Assembly (NCBI RefSeq): GCF_001042485.2
Contig: NZ_LBMN02000012.1
Span: forward strand, 248,001-312,000
DNA: 64,000 nt
Direction of reading: 5' to 3'
Source: Bacillus paralicheniformis
GTDB lineage: Bacteria; Bacillota; Bacilli; Bacillales; Bacillaceae
Below, in pieces: positions 1 through 8,942 of the stretch; the first letter of the stretch is position 1; each line of letters opens with the position of its first letter. The notes beneath the pieces are model-generated. The model had not been told where the DNA came from, ran no database searches, and was given only the letters and a program-made list of their open reading frames with translations. A program made the position numbers and the translations under genes.

Positions 1-230
1 AAACCTTTGTCTCGCGCCTTGCTCCCGATCATATGCGGGGCAGATATTTTGCATTTTTCGGCCTGCATTGGGATATTTCCCGGACAATCGGTCCTTTTTT
101 AGGCGGGATGATGTTCATCAAGTTCGGCGGGGCAGCGCTATTTCTTGCTATTGCAGGAATCGTGGCTGCCGGCGGACTTGCACAATACCGAACAGTATTA
201 ACATTATCTTCCTGGCTAAGAAAAAACTAA
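1..230 (+). CDS. MFS transporter, C-terminal fragment (cut by window edge)
   Basis: The reading frame is open from base 3 to the stop at 228-230, so the gene begins outside the window. The visible part (about 75 residues) contains SRLAPDHMRGRYF, the short loop motif seen between helices in drug/sugar MFS exporters, and two hydrophobic helices (GPFLGGMMFIKFGGAALF and an Ala/Ile-rich stretch). It ends in a short charged tail, SSWLRKN. This is the last pair of helices of a 12-TM major facilitator. The substrate cannot be told from this part. A FapR-like operator begins 8 bases after its stop but belongs to the next gene. Confidence 0.75.
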   Translation, partial: TFVSRLAPDHMRGRYFAFFGLHWDISRTIGPFLGGMMFIKFGGAALFLAIAGIVAAGGLAQYRTVLTLSSWLRKN

Positions 231-237
231 TTCTTTA

Positions 238-252
238 TAGTACCTGGTACTA
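238..252 (+). promoter_or_regulatory. FapR-like operator overlapping the acyl-CoA synthetase promoter
   Basis: TAGTACCTGGTACTA is a near-perfect palindrome and resembles the FapR operator of Bacillus (TTAGTACC-N3-TACTAA type). A -10 box TATAAT lies at 264-269, which places the operator over the -35 position. The same sequence with the same spacing occurs before fabHB at 54092-54106. FapR represses lipid synthesis genes and is released by malonyl-CoA. That this gene is a FapR target is an inference from the site. Confidence 0.65.
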
Positions 253-304
253 GAACAAAGTGCTATAATAGAAACAGTTTTTATTCGGGAGGCAAGGAGG
301 CATT

Positions 305-1924
305 ATGATTACATTAAAAAAACAAACGATCGGCGGGCTTTTAAAATCAACCGCCGGCCGGTTTCCGAATCATGAAGCGGTTGTATATTCTGAGCTCGAT
401 TTAAGATATTCGTATCAGGAGCTTGTTGAAGAAACCTCTAAAATTGCAAAAGGGCTGCTCGCGCTCGGCATTCAAAAAGGAGAGCATGTCGCCATCTGGG
501 CATCCAATATACCGGAATGGATTCTGCTCCAGTTTGCGACGGCAAGAATCGGCGCTGTGCTCGTCACCGTCAATACAAGCTATCAGGCGAGAGAACTTGA
601 GTACTTATTGGAACATTCCGATTCCACCACCCTCTTTCTAATGGACGGCTACAAAGGGACATCCTATATCGATATGGTCGACGAGATCATAAAAAATCCG
701 GAAAAGCTGCCGAAGCTGAAAAATCTCGTCTACCTTGGCAAGAATAAAGTCCCTGAACATATGACGGCTTTTGCCGACATCGCCAAACTGGGCGAAACGG
801 TCTCTGATGCCGACCTTTTCGAAAGAGAGCAATCACTCACACACGATGATGTGATCAATATGCAGTATACGTCGGGAACAACAGGCTTTCCAAAAGGTGT
901 TATGCTGACTCACTACAATATCGTCAATAATGCGGCGATCGTTGCCGACAGAATGGGGCTGACGAGCGAAGACAGGCTGTGCATTCCGGTTCCTCTGTTT
1001 CACTGCTTCGGCTGTGTGCTAAGCACGCTTGCCTGTGTCGCGTCAGGCGCGGCCATGCTGCCGATCATCGAATTCAAACCGGACATCGTCCTGCAAACGG
1101 TCGAAAAAGAGCGATGTACAGGACTGCAGGGTGTGCCGACAATGTTTATCGCCGAGCTCACCCACCCCGATTTTGCAAACTATGACCTATCTTCATTGCG
1201 GACCGGGATCATGGCAGGCTCCCCGTGTCCTAAAGAAGTGATGAAAAAAGTGATGAAGCAAATGAATATGACGGATATCACAATCGCATACGGACAAACG
1301 GAGTCTTCACCCGTGATTACGCAGACAACGGTCACCGACACGATCGAACGCCGCGTTGAAACCGTCGGTAAAGTGCATCCGCATGTAGAAATGAAAATTG
1401 TGGATCCTGACACGGGGGAAACGCTCGGCCCGGACGAGCAAGGTGAACTGTGCACAAGAGGATACCTCGTCATGAAGGGATACTATAAAATGGACGAAGC
1501 CACCAAAAAGGTCATTGATGAAGACGGCTGGCTCCATACCGGCGATTTGGCCGAAATGGACCGGGACGGATACGTGAGGATTACCGGCCGCTTAAAAGAT
1601 ATGATCGTCCGCGGCGGTGAAAACATATACCCGCGTGAAATAGAGGAATTCCTTTATGAACATGAGGATATTGTCGATGTACAGGTTGTCGGCGTTCCTG
1701 ATGAAAAATACGGGGAAAAAACGGCGGCCTTTATTAAATGCAAACCGGGCAAAAAGCTGACGCTTGAAGATGTCAGAGATTTTTGCAAAGGACAGCTTTC
1801 ATATTACAAAATTCCGGAGTACGTATTTCTGATCGACGAATACCCGCTGACCGCTTCCGGAAAAGTCCAAAAGTATGTGCTTCGCGACCGCGCAGAAGAG
1901 CTGCTTGCGAGCCCTGTGCAGTAA
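305..1924 (+). CDS. medium/long-chain acyl-CoA synthetase (AMP-forming, YngI-like)
   Basis: The 539-residue protein belongs to the ANL superfamily, which activates fatty acids to acyl-AMP and then acyl-CoA. The P-loop-like motif YTSGTTGFPKGVMLTH lies near residues 188-203. The A5 motif YGQTESSP is near 336, the A7/A8 region GWLHTGDLAEMD...GRLKDMIVRGGENIYPREIE near 408-450, and the catalytic lysine region LTASGKVQK is close to the C-terminus. Length and sequence resemble B. subtilis YngI. The ATG follows AAGGAGG at a good distance. The promoter overlaps a FapR-like palindrome, which suggests control with phospholipid synthesis rather than with beta-oxidation. It ends in a terminator shared with the convergent cotJC. 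The exact chain-length preference is unknown. Confidence 0.85.
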   Translation: MITLKKQTIGGLLKSTAGRFPNHEAVVYSELDLRYSYQELVEETSKIAKGLLALGIQKGEHVAIWASNIPEWILLQFATARIGAVLVTVNTSYQARELEYLLEHSDSTTLFLMDGYKGTSYIDMVDEIIKNPEKLPKLKNLVYLGKNKVPEHMTAFADIAKLGETVSDADLFEREQSLTHDDVINMQYTSGTTGFPKGVMLTHYNIVNNAAIVADRMGLTSEDRLCIPVPLFHCFGCVLSTLACVASGAAMLPIIEFKPDIVLQTVEKERCTGLQGVPTMFIAELTHPDFANYDLSSLRTGIMAGSPCPKEVMKKVMKQMNMTDITIAYGQTESSPVITQTTVTDTIERRVETVGKVHPHVEMKIVDPDTGETLGPDEQGELCTRGYLVMKGYYKMDEATKKVIDEDGWLHTGDLAEMDRDGYVRITGRLKDMIVRGGENIYPREIEEFLYEHEDIVDVQVVGVPDEKYGEKTAAFIKCKPGKKLTLEDVRDFCKGQLSYYKIPEYVFLIDEYPLTASGKVQKYVLRDRAEELLASPVQ

Positions 1925-1926
1925 AC

Positions 1927-1964
1927 AAAAAGCCGAAAATACCAATCGTATTTTCGGCTTTTTG
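1927..1964. terminator. bidirectional terminator, acyl-CoA synthetase / cotJC
   Basis: An inverted repeat AAAAAGCCGAAAATA ... TATTTTCGGCTTTTT with a short loop and T-runs on both strands separates the two convergent genes. Confidence 0.85.
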
Positions 1965-1968
1965 CTGT

Positions 1969-2538
1969 TTAAAATACTTTTTTACTGTCGCGCTCTTCCT
2001 TCAAAATTTCGACAGCTTCGCGGAAGCGCTGTGAATGAACGATTTCCCTTTCCCGTAAAAATGCCAGCCCGTCATTTAAATCCGGATCATCCGACATGTC
2101 AATCAGCCATTGATACGTAGCCCTCGCTTTTTCTTCAGCCGCTATATCTTCATATAAATCGGCAATCGGATCGCCTTTTGCCTGGATGTATGTAGCGGTG
2201 AACGGAACGCCGGCAGCGTTATGGTAAAACAGGGCTTTGTCATGGTCTGCGTAATGATCGCCGAGCCCGGCTTCCTTCATCTGTTCGGGTGTCGCGTCTT
2301 TTGTTAATTTATATACCATCGTCGCAATCATTTCAAGGTGAGCAAACTCTTCCGTACCGATGTCCGTCAGCAGTCCGACGACTTTGTCAGGAATGCTGTA
2401 GCGCTGGTTCAAATAGCGAAGCGCCGCAGCCAATTCGCCGTCCGCTCCGCCGTATTGCTCAATCAAAAATTTGGCAAGTCTCGGATTGCATTCTCTCACC
2501 CTAACAGGATACTGCAGTTTTTTCTCATAAAGCCACAT
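1969..2538 (-). CDS. cotJC: spore coat protein CotJC, manganese-catalase family
   Basis: At 189 residues it matches CotJC in length and sequence. It is a ferritin-like four-helix protein of the Mn-catalase family with metal-ligand signatures EEFAHLEM (about residue 65) and EEKARATYQWL (about 135). In B. subtilis the CotJ proteins are made in the mother cell under sigma-E and incorporated in the coat through CotE. The gene is last of cotJA-cotJB-cotJC. It starts with ATG after GAAGGGAG, 21 bases downstream of cotJB. Catalase activity is known for relatives but cannot be shown from the sequence. Confidence 0.9.
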   Translation of the reverse strand: MWLYEKKLQYPVRVRECNPRLAKFLIEQYGGADGELAAALRYLNQRYSIPDKVVGLLTDIGTEEFAHLEMIATMVYKLTKDATPEQMKEAGLGDHYADHDKALFYHNAAGVPFTATYIQAKGDPIADLYEDIAAEEKARATYQWLIDMSDDPDLNDGLAFLREREIVHSQRFREAVEILKEERDSKKVF

Positions 2539-2559
2539 GAACCTGACTCCCTTCCTCTA

Positions 2560-2823
2560 TTAAACTTGCCACGGCCAGGGACTTTTTTTCCAGCTCCAAT
2601 AGGATTCCGTCTGATCCGGGCTCCCTTGCGTCAAAGGGCCGTATTTTGATTCAAACTTCGCTTTCAGTTTTCTTGAATATCCGGCATACTGGTTGTATTG
2701 TCTGATGGCGTCGGTATCATCGGGATGTGTATCAAGGTAAAGCATCAGCTCAACGATGACAAAATCGACGGCCTGAATTTCATGGAGCCTTTGATAATAG
2801 TCTTGCGGTAAAGAGTTCGTCAC
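2560..2823 (-). CDS. cotJB: spore coat assembly protein CotJB
   Basis: This 87-residue protein is the middle gene of cotJABC. It reads QDYYQRLHEIQAVDFVIVEL then LDTHPDDTDAIRQYN, and ends in a Trp-rich tail (ESYWSWKKSPWPWQV), all typical of CotJB. It has no enzymatic motif. In B. subtilis it is needed together with CotJA and CotJC for their mutual assembly in the inner coat. The start lies 5 bases after the cotJA stop and its ribosome site GGTAAGGGGGG overlaps the end of cotJA, so translation is probably coupled. Confidence 0.88.
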   Translation of the reverse strand: MTNSLPQDYYQRLHEIQAVDFVIVELMLYLDTHPDDTDAIRQYNQYAGYSRKLKAKFESKYGPLTQGSPDQTESYWSWKKSPWPWQV

Positions 2824-2828
2824 CCCCC

Positions 2829-3062
2829 TTACCTCCCATCTTCATACGGATTTTCATAATGATCGTAAAATACGGGCCAAAGCGTCCCTTTTTGCAGCGC
2901 CTCCATCGGGGAAAACTGCGGAAGGCCGCGGGGCTGAAAACCTAGATATAGATTTGGAGGGGTTCTGTAATATCTTTTACCGATCGGAGGACACGGATCA
3001 AAAGCGCTGTGAAACGGACGATACGATTTGACTTTGGTGAATGATTCCTTGGAATGTTTCAT
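2829..3062 (-). CDS. cotJA: spore coat associated protein CotJA
   Basis: A 77-residue first gene of the cotJ operon. The Pro/Tyr-rich segment (AFDPCPPIGKRYYRTPPNLYLGF) and the acidic C-terminus (DHYENPYEDGR) are characteristic of CotJA. ATG follows AGAGGTG. A sigma-E-like promoter lies about 40-60 bases upstream. It acts in the mother cell as a coat component; no catalytic role is known. Confidence 0.88.
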   Translation of the reverse strand: MKHSKESFTKVKSYRPFHSAFDPCPPIGKRYYRTPPNLYLGFQPRGLPQFSPMEALQKGTLWPVFYDHYENPYEDGR

Positions 3063-3097
3063 ATCGGTTCACCTCTATTTGTGATCGAATCTAATTT

Positions 3098-3124
3098 AAT
3101 GTATTCATATGTTCCATCTGTTAT
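3098..3124 (-). promoter_or_regulatory. candidate sigma-E promoter of cotJABC
   Basis: On the minus strand ATAACA and AATACATT are separated by 13 bases, close to the sigma-E pattern (ATA ... CATACAAT). It fits the known mother-cell expression of cotJ in B. subtilis, but the match is not exact. Confidence 0.4.
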
Positions 3125-3270
3125 GTTCAAAATGAACGATCAGTTTTTCTTATTAATCTTTTAAATAAATTCGTATTTTACCAATCACTAAAATTATTAT
3201 ATAGTGATATATAGAAATACTTTACTTAGTGAACAAAATGATTGCAGTAATCAGGAAGAAGGTTTTTCAT

Positions 3271-4425
3271 TTGAGGGAAAAAAGAGATTTCCTTCGGGAT
3301 ATATTATTGATATTAATCAGCAGTTTTGGGGGATTTCTTCTCTCTTTGACCGGCATGACGATCGGCTGGATGGTCGGCACAATGACAGCAGCCGCTTGTC
3401 TGTCGCTGTTTCGCCCGTCACCGTTAAAGGCTGCTGTCAGACAAAACGGCATCCATCATGGCTGGCTTCAGTTCGGCCAAATGCTATTGGGAATTGAGCT
3501 CGGCCAGAAAATCAACATGTCCGTGATTTCGATCTTTAAGGAAAATTGGCTGATTGTCGGCGTCATGCTCCTCCTTTCCGTCGTGTTCGCCATGCTGTCA
3601 GGCTTTGTCTTGTGGCGGTTCAGCAAGACCGATATGCTGACGAGTTTTGTGGGAACGGCCCCCGGCGGGCTTTCCGCGATGCCGGGCATCGCTCAGGAAG
3701 TGGGAACGAACACGGCAATCGTCAGTCTCGTGCAGATGATACGTGTGCTTCTGGTCGTCATGACCGTTCCCTTTTTCGTTTTTTTCATAAATGCGAAGCA
3801 GCCTGACGCCCATGCTGCCGGCAGTCAAGTGATCGCCGCGGGAACATCGGCATTTGAAGCGCCTCATCTCGCTTGGACTGCGCTGATCGTGCTGGGCGGA
3901 TTCGGGGTATGCAAAGCGATGAAAGCACTGCGGTTTCCGGCGCCATGGCTGCTCGGAAGCATGACCGGTGCGGCCGTTCTGCAAATCGCAGGCGCTTCAA
4001 TGACCGGGCTCAGCGCAACAGCCTGGTGGCCCCACGGCTTTTCAGTGCTGTCGCAAATTTGTCTCGGCGCGACGATCGGTTCAAAAATCAGCAAAGAAAT
4101 GTTTATCGGCGTCAGAAAAACGCTGATCGTCGCACTTGCCAGCTCCGTCGGACTGATCATTGCGATGATTTTAAGCGCCGCCGTCACCGCTAAAGCGGCA
4201 GGCATTTCGCTGACAACGGCCATATTGGCATTTGCTCCGGGGGGAATCGCGGAAATGGCGACAACATCTGTCACGCTTCACGCCGACTCTACGTTCGTCG
4301 TCGCCGTCCAAGTGTTGAGGGTGGTGCTCGTGATCGCAATGCTTCCTCCATTCTTCCGATTGCTTCATCAAAAGTCGGAAAAATATTCACACCCCCGCCT
4401 GAAAAAAGCCCGAGCTGAAGGCTGA
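3271..4425 (+). CDS. AbrB-family membrane protein (putative transporter)
   Basis: A polytopic membrane protein with the duplicated AbrB/'ammonia monooxygenase-like' architecture. Both halves carry the same elements: (F/M)(V/A)GTAPGGLSAMPGIAQE near residue 125 and LAFAPGGIAEMATTSVTLHAD near 330. These Pro-Gly-Gly loops are the family signature. I choose TTG at 3271 (384 residues) because AGGAAGAAGG lies 8 bases upstream. A GTG at 3229 and an ATG at 3238 would add 14 or 11 residues but have no ribosome site. The substrate is unknown. The gene stands alone and ends in a strong bidirectional terminator. Confidence 0.8.
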   Translation: MREKRDFLRDILLILISSFGGFLLSLTGMTIGWMVGTMTAAACLSLFRPSPLKAAVRQNGIHHGWLQFGQMLLGIELGQKINMSVISIFKENWLIVGVMLLLSVVFAMLSGFVLWRFSKTDMLTSFVGTAPGGLSAMPGIAQEVGTNTAIVSLVQMIRVLLVVMTVPFFVFFINAKQPDAHAAGSQVIAAGTSAFEAPHLAWTALIVLGGFGVCKAMKALRFPAPWLLGSMTGAAVLQIAGASMTGLSATAWWPHGFSVLSQICLGATIGSKISKEMFIGVRKTLIVALASSVGLIIAMILSAAVTAKAAGISLTTAILAFAPGGIAEMATTSVTLHADSTFVVAVQVLRVVLVIAMLPPFFRLLHQKSEKYSHPRLKKARAEG

Positions 4426-4450
4426 TCCCTTCGCTCGGGCTTTATTTTTT
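4402..4450. terminator. bidirectional terminator, AbrB-family gene / melA
   Basis: The stem AAAGCCCGAGC-GAAGG pairs with CCTTC-GCTCGGGCTTT and is followed by a T-run. It serves both convergent genes. Confidence 0.88.
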
Positions 4451-5748
4451 TATTCAAATTCCGGCAGCCAGTCGCCGTGTGCTTCGATCAATTCATCGCA
4501 CATGCTTACGATATCATCCATCGATAATTCCGCAGCGGTATGCGGATCAAGCAATGCAGCATGGTAAATGTGCTCTTTTCTTTTTGTTATTGCCGCTTCA
4601 ATCGTTAACAGCTGTGTATTGATATTGGTGCGGTTTAAAGCCGCCAGCTGTTCAGGCAGCTCGCCCGCGGCGCACGGAGTGATCCGGTTCCGCTCAGCGA
4701 CGCACGTCACTTCAACGACGGCTTTTTCCGGAAGGTTTGTAATCAATCCTTTATTCAAGACATTTCCGCCGAATGTAAACGGCTGTCCGGTTTCCATCGC
4801 TTCGATGATTCTTGAGCCGTATTCGTTTGACCGCTCGTGGGTTAAATGCCGGTTGCCGACGATTTCGCCGCGCATCTTTTCCCAGTTTTGAATCTGCTTC
4901 TCGCACCTTCTCAAATATTCGTCAATCGGAATATTCAGCTCTTCAATCAGTTCGGGATAACGGCTTTTGATAAAATAAGGGTGGTACTCCGCGTTATGTT
5001 CGGACGATTCGGTCACATAGTAGCCGAATTTATCCATCAGTTCAAACCTGACCATGTCACCATGTTTCGTTTTCTGTTTTTCTTTTGCCCGTTTTTTAAT
5101 TTCTGGATACAAGTCTTTTCCGTCTTGCTTTACTTCAAGAAGCCAAGCCATATGATTGATGCCGGCGATTCTTTCTTCGATTCGTTCATGCTTCATGCCG
5201 AGGGATTTGAAAAGGTCTTTTGTGCATACTTGTACGCTGTGGCAAAGACCGACCGTTTTCACGTCCGTGTATCGAAGCAGCGCACCGGTTAAAGAAGCCA
5301 TCGGGTTTGTGTAATTTAAGAGCCAGGCGTCGGGCGCCGCGCATTCGATGTCTTTTGCCATATCCAACAAAACGGGAATCGTCCGCAGCGCCCTGAATAT
5401 CCCGCCGATTCCGACCGTATCGGCAATCGTCTGTTTGAGGCCGTACTTTTTCGGGATCTCAAAATCGATGACTGTGCCCGGTTTATAGCCGCCGACCTGA
5501 ATGGCATTGATCACATATTTCGCCCCCGCCAAAGCTTCTTTTCTATCGTCATAAGCACGGATCGATACCGTGTTATTATAGCGGTTTTTTAAATGCTCGA
5601 GCATTTCTTTAGATTCTTTGAGACGCTGCGGATCGATATCATACAAAGCAAATTCAAATCCGTTGACCGCCGGAACCATCAGGCAGTCCCCCAGCACATT
5701 TTTCGCAAAAATCGTGCTTCCAGCTCCGATAAAAGCAATTTTAGTCAT
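4450..5748 (-). CDS. melA: alpha-galactosidase, glycoside hydrolase family 4
   Basis: 432 residues, equal to B. subtilis MelA. GH4 enzymes use NAD+ and a divalent metal to hydrolyse alpha-galactosides such as melibiose and raffinose. The N-terminal Rossmann start KIAFIGAGSTIFAKN is visible, as are the substrate/metal motif LLNYTNPMA (near 145), GLCHSVQ (near 168) with the metal-binding Cys, and GINHMAWLLE (near 196) with the metal-binding His. It is the last gene of the msm/mel operon, 30 bases after the permease. The protein acts in the cytosol after uptake of the intact sugar. Confidence 0.93.
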   Translation of the reverse strand: MTKIAFIGAGSTIFAKNVLGDCLMVPAVNGFEFALYDIDPQRLKESKEMLEHLKNRYNNTVSIRAYDDRKEALAGAKYVINAIQVGGYKPGTVIDFEIPKKYGLKQTIADTVGIGGIFRALRTIPVLLDMAKDIECAAPDAWLLNYTNPMASLTGALLRYTDVKTVGLCHSVQVCTKDLFKSLGMKHERIEERIAGINHMAWLLEVKQDGKDLYPEIKKRAKEKQKTKHGDMVRFELMDKFGYYVTESSEHNAEYHPYFIKSRYPELIEELNIPIDEYLRRCEKQIQNWEKMRGEIVGNRHLTHERSNEYGSRIIEAMETGQPFTFGGNVLNKGLITNLPEKAVVEVTCVAERNRITPCAAGELPEQLAALNRTNINTQLLTIEAAITKRKEHIYHAALLDPHTAAELSMDDIVSMCDELIEAHGDWLPEFE

Positions 5749-5778
5749 TCATATCTTCCTTTCCCCGAGAAATTTCCG

Positions 5779-6609
5779 CTAACCTTTTAGCGCTCCTGCT
5801 GATAATCCTTTTATAAAGTACTTTTGCAGGAATAAAAATAGAATCGTCATCGGCAGCATCGCCATCAGCGAAGCCGCAGCCACCAAGTGCAGGTTGTTCG
5901 CATTTTGCCCAAAGAAGCCGGCAATCGCCACAGTCAAAGTCTGCACACTTTTGTCTTGAAGGAAAAAGATCGAAAACTGATAGTCGTTCCAAATGAATAC
6001 ACAGGCAATAATGCATATCGTCGCAGTCACCGGTTTTAATAAAGGAAAGACGATTCTGAAGAAAATGCCCGCCGTGCTCGCCCCGTCGATTCTTGCCGCC
6101 TCTTCAAGCTCTTTCGGAATCGTCGAGCGGATAAATCCGGCATACAAAAAAATCGTCAAGGGCATATAAGCCGCCGTATTATTCAATATCGCGATTTCGA
6201 GCGTATTCAGCATGCCGAGCTCCACCACCATTTTGTATAAAGGAACCATGGATGTCAGCGGCGGAATGATCATAATGCCGATAAACAGGAAGTAAACGGC
6301 TTGATTGAGCTTTGTTCTGCGCCTGGCGAGCGGATAGGCCGCCAGAGAGCCGATCACAATCAACAGAGCCGCCGAAGCAAAAGTGATCACAGCGGTATTG
6401 AAAAACGAGCCGGCCAGACCTGCTTTATCCCATGCTTCTGCGAAATTACCGAGGCTGATTTCGTCAGGAAACTTCCATTTCGAGCTGAAATCCCCCTTTG
6501 CTTTCAGCGCGGTCGTCAGCAAAATATAAAATGGAATCAGGTGAAAAACGGTAATACATACGGCCAGCGCCGTCCACAGCGCCCGCTTCTTTTTCTCTTG
6601 GCGATTCAT
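5779..6609 (-). CDS. amyC: ABC sugar permease (alpha-galactosides), MalG-type
   Basis: 276 residues with six predicted membrane helices. The cytoplasmic EAA loop EEAARIDGASTAGIFFRIVFPLLKP near residue 180 docks the ATPase. It is a MalG-type inner-membrane permease and matches AmyC (MelC) of the B. subtilis melibiose/raffinose importer. The start lies directly after the amyD stop, so the two subunits are translationally coupled. No ATPase gene is present; in Bacillus the shared MsmX normally supplies it. Confidence 0.88.
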   Translation of the reverse strand: MNRQEKKKRALWTALAVCITVFHLIPFYILLTTALKAKGDFSSKWKFPDEISLGNFAEAWDKAGLAGSFFNTAVITFASAALLIVIGSLAAYPLARRRTKLNQAVYFLFIGIMIIPPLTSMVPLYKMVVELGMLNTLEIAILNNTAAYMPLTIFLYAGFIRSTIPKELEEAARIDGASTAGIFFRIVFPLLKPVTATICIIACVFIWNDYQFSIFFLQDKSVQTLTVAIAGFFGQNANNLHLVAAASLMAMLPMTILFLFLQKYFIKGLSAGALKG

Positions 6610-7536
6610 CTAGGCTTCGACCTCCTTGCGCTTAAAATAAATAAGAGCCGTAAAGCTGATCAGCAGTATCAACGCCGCCATGAAAACCCCCTGAGCGGCT
6701 GCATAACCTGCATCCTGCCTTTTAAAATACAAATCGTACATAAAAGTCGACATCGATTGCGAAGCATTTCCCGGACCGCCGCCTGTCAGCGCTAAAATGA
6801 CATCAAACAGCTTCAGTCCGCCGATGATATTGATGACCATATTGATTGTGACAGAAGGCATCAACAGCGGCAGCGTAATCTTCCAAAACTGCTGAAAACC
6901 GCTTGCCCCGTCGATTTGCGCCGCTTCATAAAAATCTTTCGGAATGCTTCCGAGACCAGCTAAATAAATGACCATCGCAATACCGATAAACTGGTATGAA
7001 TTGACAAATACGATGATCCACGGATTGATTTCCGGGCTGCTCAAGGCGTTTACAGGACCTGCCCCGAATAATTTCAGCACATCGTTCAAGGCGCCTCCTT
7101 CATAGGTGAAGAAAAAATACCAGATATACCCCATGATCAGCGGGCTGATGATGACGGGCAAATAGACAACCGTACGTGTCAGCGCTTTCATTCTGATGCT
7201 TTTAAACAGCAGGAGGGCATAGAGAAGACCGATGACATTTTGCAAAATCGTACTGCCCAGTCCATACAGCAGGGTGTTTCTGACGACAAGCCATGTGGCC
7301 GGGTCGGCCAGCATCCGTTTATATTGGACAAAGCCGATCCAGTCATACGACTGTGAAAAACCGTTCCAGTTCGTAAACGTGATTTTTATGCCGCTCGCAA
7401 ACGGATAAATCATAAAGATGGATACAAGCGCCAAGGCGGGAAGATACATCCACCAGAGCGATCCGTTTTTCTTCACAAATCCCCTTTTACTTTCCGCAAT
7501 AGTCAGACTTTTTCCTTTAGCTAATTCGCTCATCAT
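6610..7536 (-). CDS. amyD: ABC sugar permease (alpha-galactosides), MalF-type
   Basis: 308 residues, six to seven membrane helices after a charged N-terminus. The EAA loop is [26 protein letters not shown] near residue 215. A MalF-type partner of AmyC, corresponding to AmyD (MelD) of B. subtilis. Start ATGATG after GAAGGGTG. The gene lies between the binding protein (39 bases upstream) and amyC (no gap). Confidence 0.88.
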   Translation of the reverse strand: MMSELAKGKSLTIAESKRGFVKKNGSLWWMYLPALALVSIFMIYPFASGIKITFTNWNGFSQSYDWIGFVQYKRMLADPATWLVVRNTLLYGLGSTILQNVIGLLYALLLFKSIRMKALTRTVVYLPVIISPLIMGYIWYFFFTYEGGALNDVLKLFGAGPVNALSSPEINPWIIVFVNSYQFIGIAMVIYLAGLGSIPKDFYEAAQIDGASGFQQFWKITLPLLMPSVTINMVINIIGGLKLFDVILALTGGGPGNASQSMSTFMYDLYFKRQDAGYAAAQGVFMAALILLISFTALIYFKRKEVEA

Positions 7537-7575
7537 TTCACCCTTCTTTTTTCATCATGATGATAACGACCCTTT

Positions 7576-8829
7576 CTATTGTTCTTGTAATCTGCTGTAT
7601 TCCTGTTTCATTTTTTCCGATACCTGCTTCGGCGTTAACGTGCCGGCCAAAAGTTCCTGTCCCGTCGTCCCCATGACGTCCCACATTCCGCTCGGGAGGT
7701 AAACACGGTCAAAGTACGGTTCGATTTCGATTTCTTTATATTGATCATAAAACTTAGAATAGTAGTTTTCTGCTTCTGTGTTGGTTAACGCTTGAGGAAA
7801 TGAGGTGGCTTTGGCGATCTTTTTCGCATATTTGGGCTGTGCGGCGAATTCAATAAACCGCTTTGCTTCTTCGAGGTGTTCTGAGTCTTTCCAGACAGCA
7901 ACGGTATGGCGCTCTCCTCCAATCCAGCTCGGTTTGTCGCCTTCAAAAACGGCTGGCGTCGGCATCACGCCTAACTGGATATCGGGGTTGACTTCTCTCG
8001 TATCAGGGCCGATCGATGTGACCGAGAGGGTAAAGCCGATTTTTCCTTGTGCCATTAATTCGACCAATTGCGACGGTTTTGCCGTTAGGACATCTTTATT
8101 GATCAATTGCTTTTCCTGCATTTCTTTAAAGGTTTCTGCGAGAAGTGTGTAGGCGGACCAGTCGAATGTGCCGTTTTCCAAAGCTTTTTTTTCATTGCGG
8201 CGATCATCTGTGATGAGAAGCGGGGTGGCAAACTGATCATAAAACTGAGCTAAAGCGCCTTTATCTGAACCGGCGAACCAAAAAGGAATGACATTCCCAT
8301 TGCTTTTTTCTTTGATCGTTTCCAGCGCGTGCATCAGTTTGTCCAACGTGTGCGGAGGCTTGAGACCGTATTTCTTCAACAAACCGGCATTGTAGACGAT
8401 CCCGTCTTTTGCCTGATTGAAAGGGTAGGCATATACTTTGCCTTTTTCATCCTTCAAAATCGGATCGAGGTTTGGATCGAGATGCTTCACCCAATCCATG
8501 TCTTTTAAATCTGCGGTGTATTCCCCGTAGCGGATTTTTGCCCAGCCGTGCGTATCGAACAAGTCAGGCATGTCATTTGCCGCCATTTTGACGCGCAGCA
8601 TATTTTCATAGTCCGGGCCGGGGAAGCTGATATCGATTTTGATGCCTTCATTTTCTTTTTCAAAATCATCTGCGATGCTTCTGAGCGTGTTTTTTTCACT
8701 GTCGTTTGTCATTGTCGAAAACATTGTAAGTGTGACCTCTCCGTTCTTTCCGGCATTCTTTCCCGAGCAGCCCGCTGCTAGTGCAGGCAAAATGATCAGG
8801 AGAATAAAAGAGAAAATGATTTTTTTCAT
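7576..8829 (-). CDS. msmE: extracellular sugar-binding lipoprotein of the alpha-galactoside importer
   Basis: A family 1 solute-binding protein of 417 residues. It has a lipoprotein signal peptide: the lipobox is LAAGCSGKN with the modified Cys about residue 21, after MKKIIFSFILLIILP. The body has typical motifs (SIADDFEKENEGIKI, GLLKKYGLKPPHT). It captures melibiose/raffinose-type sugars at the membrane surface and hands them to AmyD/AmyC. I start at the ATG 8829, which follows GGAGTG at a proper distance; the upstream GTG at 8838 sits inside the ribosome site. First gene of the operon and presumably repressed by the adjacent LacI-type regulator. Confidence 0.88.
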   Translation of the reverse strand: MKKIIFSFILLIILPALAAGCSGKNAGKNGEVTLTMFSTMTNDSEKNTLRSIADDFEKENEGIKIDISFPGPDYENMLRVKMAANDMPDLFDTHGWAKIRYGEYTADLKDMDWVKHLDPNLDPILKDEKGKVYAYPFNQAKDGIVYNAGLLKKYGLKPPHTLDKLMHALETIKEKSNGNVIPFWFAGSDKGALAQFYDQFATPLLITDDRRNEKKALENGTFDWSAYTLLAETFKEMQEKQLINKDVLTAKPSQLVELMAQGKIGFTLSVTSIGPDTREVNPDIQLGVMPTPAVFEGDKPSWIGGERHTVAVWKDSEHLEEAKRFIEFAAQPKYAKKIAKATSFPQALTNTEAENYYSKFYDQYKEIEIEPYFDRVYLPSGMWDVMGTTGQELLAGTLTPKQVSEKMKQEYSRLQEQ

Positions 8830-8881
8830 CAATTTCACTCCAATTATGAAATTTTGGGCGGTGGATAATGCGCTTTCATCA

Positions 8882-8900
8882 TTTACTATAATTTAGTAAA
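8882..8900. promoter_or_regulatory. candidate MsmR operator upstream of msmE
   Basis: TTTACTA-TAATT-TAGTAAA is a perfect 7-5-7 palindrome about 50 bases before msmE. Its half TTTAGTAAA recurs upstream of the msmR gene (TTTACTAAA on the other strand, near 10020). It is therefore a reasonable operator for the LacI-type protein encoded next door. Inference only. Confidence 0.5.
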
Positions 8901-8942
8901 CCTGTTTGCCTCACCTCCTTGAAAAGCGCCTGATCCTTACCA

